Origin: Asterionellopsis glacialis
Taxonomy: Eukaryota; Bacillariophyta; Plagiogrammaphyceae; Rhaphoneidales; Asterionellopsidaceae
DNA: 11,163 nucleotides
Assembly: GCA_014885115.2 (NCBI GenBank)
Contig: WKLE02001712.1
Coordinates: 1 to 11,163, forward strand
Direction: 5' to 3'
Part shown: positions 8,201-11,163 of the stretch, piece by piece
Position numbering within the stretch: position 1 is the stretch's first letter
How the letters are laid out: every line of letters starts with the position of its first letter
Position numbers and translations under genes: made by a program
The notes under the pieces: generated by a model
What the model saw: only the letters and a program-made list of their open reading frames with translations
Database searches by the model: none
Told to the model about the DNA's origin: nothing

Positions 8201-10250
8201 CTCCCTCTATCTGGCCAACAAAAATGTAACCATCTTCATCATAGACAGTTCCATCAGGTGGAACTTGTAAAACGCTGGGGTTATTTGGGTTTGTCGGTAT
8301 ATTACCATCTGGCAGGGTTGACTCTAAAATATTTGCTGTGACTGTACCGGATGGAACAACAAGCATGTAACCTCCGTTATCATCTGTGGTGACAGTACGT
8401 CTTTCGCCTTGACTGTCAGTGACAACAACTACAACATTAGGAATACCATTTTCGCCGGGGCCTTGGAACCCATCGGAGTCGGTATCGTTGAACACAGTGG
8501 CAATAAGCTTTCCAGGTGGTACAAAACCGTCGATATCGGAAGCAGTACCATCCTTTGGAACATTCAATTCCGAGACGATATCACCGCGAGTTTGGACGTA
8601 GTTGTCAGGAATAGTACCTTCGTCTATTACTAATGTTGCAGTTCCTGTGCTCGTTTGCTCTGAATAGTAGCCATCGGAATCAGTTGTGACAGTGTATCTC
8701 TCGAATTCACTATCAGTGATAACAACTACAACGTTTGGAATACCAGGCTCTCCGATATCTTGGAATGAATTTCCATTGAGATCTGCGAAGATTGTTCCTG
8801 TGACAAAACCTACAGGAGGCCCCGTTGGCGCAGCACTTGGAGATTCTGTTGGTGCTTGAGTTACATCAAGTTCACACGTTATGGCAGGATAAAACTCATT
8901 GTCTTTGTCGCAAATCAACGAAGGTTCGTCCTGGGTGCTATATTTTCCAGAATTACCCTTGGCGTCATATTTTCCGCTACCATATTTTCCAGAATTATTC
9001 TTTCCACGGCTATATTTTCCTGAAGCACTCGCTCCTCTATTCTTTCCTTTACGACCGCGAGTATTGTATTCACCCGAGCCAGAAACACTACGAGTTCTTC
9101 TTACTCCTCGCCCTTTGCCGCTTTTGGAACTCTGTCTTGTTCTAGATGTATCACCATAACCTTTACTGCTTTCGACATAACCTTTACTGCTTTCGACATA
9201 TCCTTTACTGCTTTCGACATATCCTTTACTGCTTTCAACAGTTCCTTTACTGCTTTCAACAGTTCCTTTACTGTTTTGAGAGTCTTCACCTATCTGCACA
9301 GGGTAAGTCGGTGTTCCCTTACTGAATCCTGGACCTCTTATTAACTCCGGACATTGACAATACGAATGCTCTTCAGGAACGATCACATAGAAAGTTTTGT
9401 GACAAGTACCATCATATCTGCCGTACGAACGCCCAAACTCAATCGGATCATCAGGCACTGACTTATCCTGTAGAAATCTAGGTGTCCTGCCTCTAGTTCT
9501 CCCCTCGCCGTTTCCTTTTTTGCCACGTCGATTCGTTCGTGATCCGTTTGTTTTGCCAGACCTTCTGTTCCTTGGACTCTCTCTCTTAGAGCTACCACCC
9601 TTTCCACCCTTTCCACCCTTTCCACCCTTACTTCCTTTACTACTGTACTTTTCACTTGATGTGGATCCTTTTCCACCCTTGCCCTTTCCAGAAGAACAAG
9701 AAGGACAAGAATAGTCCCACTCGTAGTATTTCTTTTTACAAGTGAGTTCATCACTTTCGCAACAGTACTCGACACATTTACAATATTCATGATCATTTGG
9801 CAGCACAAAGTATCCTTGCGGGTCATACGCCCCTTCAGATGTTTCTCCAGGATAAGGACATCGGCAATTTTCAAGATGTTCATATTCACCAAGTGATTTA
9901 GCCTGAATGCTTAGTTCGGGATATTTTTCTTCGGATGTAGTGCTAGTGTCAACTTGAAGATCCCGACTTCTTTCCGAGGAGTCATCAAGTTCAAATGTTT
10001 CTTCTGATATATCATTATATTGGAAAGTTAAAACATTTTTTGTCTTCATCGGTGTAGTGACCACGAATAAAATGGTAGCAATTGGAATGAAAGTACTTAG
10101 TTGTATGAATTTGCGCCATCCACCAGAAAGACCAACTTTGTTATCCACTCTGTTATCGTGAATTCGTCCATGACTTTGGGAGGAATCGCTCTTGTGACGG
10201 TTTCCCTCACTTTTAAAGCCATCATTGGAACCTTCGACGAAAGTATTCAT
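5223..10250 (-). CDS. Large modular silaffin-like / SdrD_B-repeat cell-surface or cell-wall protein (1675 aa)
   Basis: The start is the ATG at 10250; the codon just upstream is GTG, and ATG is the normal eukaryotic start. The gene ends at TGA 5223-5225 and needs no intron. Modules: polar tail 1-47; hydrophobic signal-anchor-like segment about 48-66; RXL tripeptide at R96; 9-Cys module C129-C185 (CRCPYPGE...CKC...CC...CPSC); Lys/Gly/Ser-rich basic region about 186-270 with a pentalysine cluster K205-K217 and PRFL at 257-260; C283...C298-Q-C300; five to six ESSKGYV-type repeats, then SGKY repeats (about 320-445); C447/C459 around FYPAI; eight SdrD_B-like repeats (481-1075 and 1118-1340) split by a Pro-Ser linker; a 274-residue Pro-Ser-Ala stalk (1343-1616); and an 8-Cys C-terminus (1617-1675). 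Established: SdrD_B domains bind calcium, and pentalysine clusters target diatom silaffins to silica. Inferred: a secretory-route wall or surface protein. It is paralogous to the gene at 1-1385. The precise role is unknown. Confidence 0.9.
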   Translation of the reverse strand: MNTFVEGSNDGFKSEGNRHKSDSSQSHGRIHDNRVDNKVGLSGGWRKFIQLSTFIPIATILFVVTTPMKTKNVLTFQYNDISEETFELDDSSERSRDLQVDTSTTSEEKYPELSIQAKSLGEYEHLENCRCPYPGETSEGAYDPQGYFVLPNDHEYCKCVEYCCESDELTCKKKYYEWDYSCPSCSSGKGKGGKGSTSSEKYSSKGSKGGKGGKGGKGGSSKRESPRNRRSGKTNGSRTNRRGKKGNGEGRTRGRTPRFLQDKSVPDDPIEFGRSYGRYDGTCHKTFYVIVPEEHSYCQCPELIRGPGFSKGTPTYPVQIGEDSQNSKGTVESSKGTVESSKGYVESSKGYVESSKGYVESSKGYGDTSRTRQSSKSGKGRGVRRTRSVSGSGEYNTRGRKGKNRGASASGKYSRGKNNSGKYGSGKYDAKGNSGKYSTQDEPSLICDKDNEFYPAITCELDVTQAPTESPSAAPTGPPVGFVTGTIFADLNGNSFQDIGEPGIPNVVVVITDSEFERYTVTTDSDGYYSEQTSTGTATLVIDEGTIPDNYVQTRGDIVSELNVPKDGTASDIDGFVPPGKLIATVFNDTDSDGFQGPGENGIPNVVVVVTDSQGERRTVTTDDNGGYMLVVPSGTVTANILESTLPDGNIPTNPNNPSVLQVPPDGTVYDEDGYIFVGQIEGVIFSDSDADGRLDPGEEGIPNVEVIITDKNDDKYTLTTDNLGAYELTVPSGVATIDINESTLPEDYVRTYGEDPTEVFVPQGGVASDLDGFKPPGIICGDIFNDIDGDGIQDPGEEGIPNVEVVITDSEGQRRTVTTDQDGKYCATVPSGSTTTDIVDDTVPPGSIPTSSSDPTVVEVPPGGTGSDEDGFQLRGISAGVIFKDNDGDGEYDFGDEGIPNVEVIITDRNGDRYTVTTNFEGYYEQSVPAGVTTTNIRESTVPDNYVRTNGEDISTIDVPVNGIGSDLDGYQPPGTLIGRVFDDTDGNRIQDPGEPVFADVQVVVTDSQGNVYIVTTDQNGEYELQIPAGTATTDIVDATLPQGLSQTTGQDPSTLQVLPEEVVTDLDGYTFLSRGPSAAPSASPSASPSASPSAAPTFSPSAMPTPAPFVALSPGIGYGFIELLIFYDINGNGIQDPGEEGIQDVVVSIRSDFAADFDDDPVDDDPVDDDAIGGLSIVTDNFGFAEVEVYTDSETEFILTIDESTLPEGLVQTRGELVTELIVLKDEVASDIDGFQPQGNVFGRIFDDTNVNGQQDDDEPVFEGVEVIVQDSQGGRYTLTTDPNGEYNQEVPGGDTTIQINVDTLPDGLSQTVGTNPTTVTVPGFGTVSDLDGYTFASVHPSASPSASPSAAPSAAPSAAPSAAPSASPSAAPSAAPSSSPSAAPSAAPSASPSAAPSAAPSAAPSAAPSVSPSAAPSAAPSAAPSAAPSAAPSAAPSAAPSAAPSAAPSAAPSSSPSAAPSNSPSDAPSTAPSAAPSVAPSAAPSSSPSAAPSNSPSAAPSAAPSAAPSAAPSAAPSNSPSGAPSTAPSAAPSAAPSASPSTAPSNSPSAAPSAAPSAAPSASPSNSPSSSPSSSPSLSPSTSPSISPSAAPSSSPSSQPSSVPSLVPTALPTWDCDAFVDPTGTCITNACDACATGTTCNKNIFPVTCTKTDGSGLSCTPNPNSLCESYFS
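5226..5402 (-). other. C-terminal 8-cysteine module of the large protein
   Basis: Residues 1617-1675 after the Pro-Ser stalk contain eight Cys in 59 residues (WDCD...GTC...ACDAC...TTC...VTC...LSC...LCE). The even number and dense spacing suggest four disulphides in a small extracellular domain. It ends within seven residues of the last Cys, with no hydrophobic tail or GPI-type signal, so the C-terminus is not membrane-anchored by any obvious signal. I cannot assign a family. Confidence 0.7.
5403..6224 (-). repeat. Coding minisatellite: Pro-Ser-Ala-x stalk (12-bp period)
   Basis: Codes for 274 residues in which nearly every fourth position is Pro followed by Ser (PSAAPSASPSNSPS and variants). 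The DNA period is 12 bp. Higher-order duplication is visible: a 60-bp block (5941-6000) recurs nearly identically at 6001-6060 and again partly at 6061-6120, and a stretch starting at 5661 recurs at 5829, an offset of 168 bp (14 units). Toward the C-terminal end (about 5403-5550) the units are more varied in codons and residues. Such Pro/Ser arrays are usually extended, O-glycosylated stalks in secreted algal proteins. The array keeps other frames open on both strands. Confidence 0.9.
6735..6775 (-). repeat. 15-bp tandem repeat encoding an Asp-rich insertion in repeat 7
   Basis: About 2.7 copies of a 15-bp unit (starts 6735, 6750, 6765) encode DDDPV units within the seventh SdrD_B-like repeat, between its first strands and the TDNFG segment. 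The insertion accounts for this repeat being about 25 residues longer than its sisters. It probably arose by local slippage and adds a strongly acidic loop that could bind cations. Confidence 0.85.
6900..7025 (-). other. Pro-Ser-Ala linker between repeats 6 and 7
   Basis: Residues 1076-1117 (PSAAPSASPS style, ending in PFVALSPG) separate the first six SdrD_B-like repeats from the last two. It has the same composition as the long C-terminal stalk, so the protein has a flexible or extended hinge inside its repeat arm. Confidence 0.85.
9160..9280 (-). repeat. 21-bp tandem repeat encoding ESSKG(Y/T)V units
   Basis: Units start at 9160, 9181, 9202, 9223, 9244 and 9265 (the last diverged), giving seven-residue repeats E-S-S-K-G-Y/T-V. 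The nucleotide copies are nearly identical, with two subtypes (Y-type then T-type), so expansion was recent. Regularly spaced Ser-Ser-Lys-Gly resembles the phosphorylatable Ser/Lys texture of silaffins. The left-hand paralogue has no equivalent repeat. Confidence 0.93.
9600..9638 (-). other. Pentalysine cluster (KXXKXXKXXKXXK) in the basic region
   Basis: Lys 205, 208, 211, 214 and 217 lie at exact three-residue spacing in the stretch KGSKGGKGGKGGK. Known: clusters of this pattern, with modified lysines and nearby phosphoserines, direct silaffins of the diatom Thalassiosira to biosilica. Here the fillers are mostly Gly rather than Ser, and flanking SSK motifs provide Ser. The match to the pattern is exact; function in silica targeting is inferred. 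The DNA is a 9-bp tandem repeat, so convergence by slippage is possible. Confidence 0.6.
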
Positions 10251-10514
10251 CACGGCTTCCGCTTCTTCTGATTTCTTTTACGATAAAGAGGTGTTATCTT
10301 TTATTACAATGTCAAAATTGTTTCGAAACAATGCGGTTGTTGTTTAGGATTAGAACTTTGTCATCTCGAGGAAAATGGTAGTATCTGTGTCCCGTTAGTA
10401 AAGCATTCGTGTTTCGATAGGGCAATTTTTCAAATTGTTCCTTATATCCATCTTGTTGAATAGATTTTGAATAGTGCCTGAAAAATCATGATCACAAAAA
10501 ATCATTTCCCAACG
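10251..10514. promoter_or_regulatory. Proximal upstream region of the large gene
   Basis: This is the 5' flank of the minus-strand start at 10250. It contains the 16-bp palindrome at 10317-10332 and, about 190 bp upstream of the ATG, a TATA-like GGATATAAG on the minus strand (10441-10449). No coding frame is supported. I see no extended match to the flank of the left-hand paralogue. Confidence 0.4.
10317..10332. promoter_or_regulatory. 16-bp perfect palindrome ATTGTTTCGAAACAAT
   Basis: A perfect dyad centred on TTCGAA, 67-82 bp upstream of the start codon of the large gene. Perfect palindromes of this length with no spacer are typical of binding sites for homodimeric factors. No second copy is seen in the window, and the left paralogue has only TTCGAAAC (1562-1569, within CTTCGAAACG) as a distant echo. 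Confidence 0.5.
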
Positions 10515-11163
10515 TACCAGGTATGGATAGGTCTTGTATTATACCTGGTAATGTTTTCAGGTGTTTTTATTAACAATATTTTACTGTAGTTAGGACGAAT
10601 TATTGAAATATCTCTTCCACGAAATTTTTAAGTTTTACTGTAAAAATTTTGTGCAGTGCACGATTTACCATATTTATTTTGGTTTTAAAAAGTAATAGCC
10701 CTAGTGCAGAACATACCAGGTACACATGCAACAGGTACCAGGTAGAGGTTAGGTATGGAACTGAGCTATCCAGTAACGTTTCCTGTATGCAGGACATACC
10801 AGCAGGCACGAACCTGGTATTAATACTTCTTACGTTGTACCAGGTAGGTTGTAGTGCAGGAGGTGTTCTGGTGATGAGTGTTTTGAAATCTTACCAGGAA
10901 AAAATCATTATGATGTATGCCAACCTCTACCAGGTATGAGCTGGATCTTTGCTGTATTCTTGGATCCTTTATATATGATAAAAACATGCAGTTGGAAAAC
11001 CGTTTGTAAAACTCCGATGATTTTTTGATTCCCAACGCATGCCGAAGAAAAAAGTAGAGAGCAAGATCAGTTGTCTCGCTCGCGTACCAGGGAGTCTCCC
11101 GACGATCAGTTACAGAGATTGGCGACAAAAAAGCCGGACAGACGCACTATTGCCCTTTCCTGT
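10515..11163. repeat. Right cluster of TACCWGGTA motifs and flanking intergenic DNA
   Basis: Six exact TACCWGGTA copies start at 10515, 10542, 10714, 10736, 10838 and 10928, with near copies at 10811, 10892 and 11085. They lie 265-690 bp upstream of the large gene, the same side as the left cluster relative to its paralogue, but are sparser and not fused into long palindromes. Short frames here, some reading Tyr-Gln-Val through the motif, look fortuitous. From 10950 to the right edge I see no recognisable feature. Confidence 0.7.

Larger units (their letters stand above)
6231..8810 (-). repeat. Eight SdrD_B-like (Cna_B-type) repeats with Ca-binding loops
   Basis: Repeat boundaries from internal alignment: R1 8511-8810, R2 8214-8510, R3 7917-8213, R4 7620-7916, R5 7323-7619, R6 7026-7322, a Pro-Ser linker 6900-7025, R7 6528-6899, R8 6231-6527. 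Most are 99 residues; R7 is 124 because of an Asp-rich insertion. Each begins with an Asp/Asn loop of the form DxDGDGxxDPGEEGI, then V-x-V-x-x-T-D-x-x-G, TVTTDxxGxY, a Thr-rich strand and a closing D-D/L-DG-Y/F. This matches the SdrD_B family, whose EF-hand-like loops bind calcium and rigidify staphylococcal and algal surface proteins. R6 and R8 carry weaker loops (EPVF in place of EEGI). Confidence 0.88.

Noticed and set aside
10251..10253. GTG codon as start of the large gene
   Set aside because: It directly precedes an ATG at 10250; a nuclear eukaryotic gene is expected to use the ATG.
10649..10939. 96-codon plus-strand frame containing several Tyr-Gln-Val
   Set aside because: It starts at GTG, and the Tyr-Gln-Val residues are just the TACCAGGTA motif read in frame; no domain pattern.
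10820..11128. 102-codon minus-strand frame
   Set aside because: It begins at TTG after a nearby stop, runs through the motif cluster and shows no recognisable family.

Overview
The window looks like nuclear DNA of a diatom, or possibly another silicifying or stramenopile alga. It contains long, nearly intronless genes, a secretory protein with Pro-Ser-x-x repeats and SdrD_B-like repeats, silaffin-like Lys/Ser/Gly/Tyr-rich stretches including a pentalysine cluster, and large AT-rich intergenic regions with microsatellites and dispersed motifs. No bacterial operon structure, ribosome binding sites, tRNA, rRNA or CRISPR array was seen. The species cannot be named from sequence alone.

Layout, left to right. 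Positions 1-1385 (minus strand) hold the first 461 codons of a gene that runs off the left edge. Its reading frame is open over the whole distance. It is a diverged paralogue of the large gene at 5223-10250, also on the minus strand, so the two form a head-to-tail pair. Between them are: a promoter-side spacer (1386-2519) with a dense cluster of the palindromic motif TACCWGGTA; an unassigned plus-strand gene for a 250-residue, Cys- and Lys-rich, zinc-finger-like protein (2520-3272); a spacer with a good TATA/Inr core promoter (3584-3616) ahead of a doubtful 88-codon ORF (3717-3983); and about 1.2 kb of AT-rich, microsatellite-bearing DNA (3984-5222). To the right of the large gene, 10251-11163 holds a 16-bp perfect palindrome close to the start codon and a second TACCWGGTA cluster. 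No gene was supported there.

The large protein (1675 residues from the ATG at 10250) has these parts in order: a short N-terminal tail, one hydrophobic signal-anchor-like segment, a 9-Cys module, a basic Lys/Gly/Ser region with a pentalysine cluster, a second small Cys module, a Ser-Lys-Gly-Tyr repeat region, a third Cys pair, eight Ca-binding-type SdrD_B-like repeats split by a Pro-Ser linker, a 274-residue Pro-Ser-Ala stalk, and an 8-Cys C-terminal module. The left-hand paralogue conserves the N-terminal anchor, all three Cys motifs with exact spacing in the first, a basic middle region, and the start of the SdrD_B-like array.

The most attractive reading, which is inference, is a family of cell-wall or surface proteins. 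A silaffin-like basic region would contact silica or polyanions, and a calcium-stiffened repeat arm plus a glycosylatable Pro-Ser stalk would project outward. Both genes have a TACCWGGTA cluster upstream, which may be shared regulatory DNA or simply a dispersed repeat.
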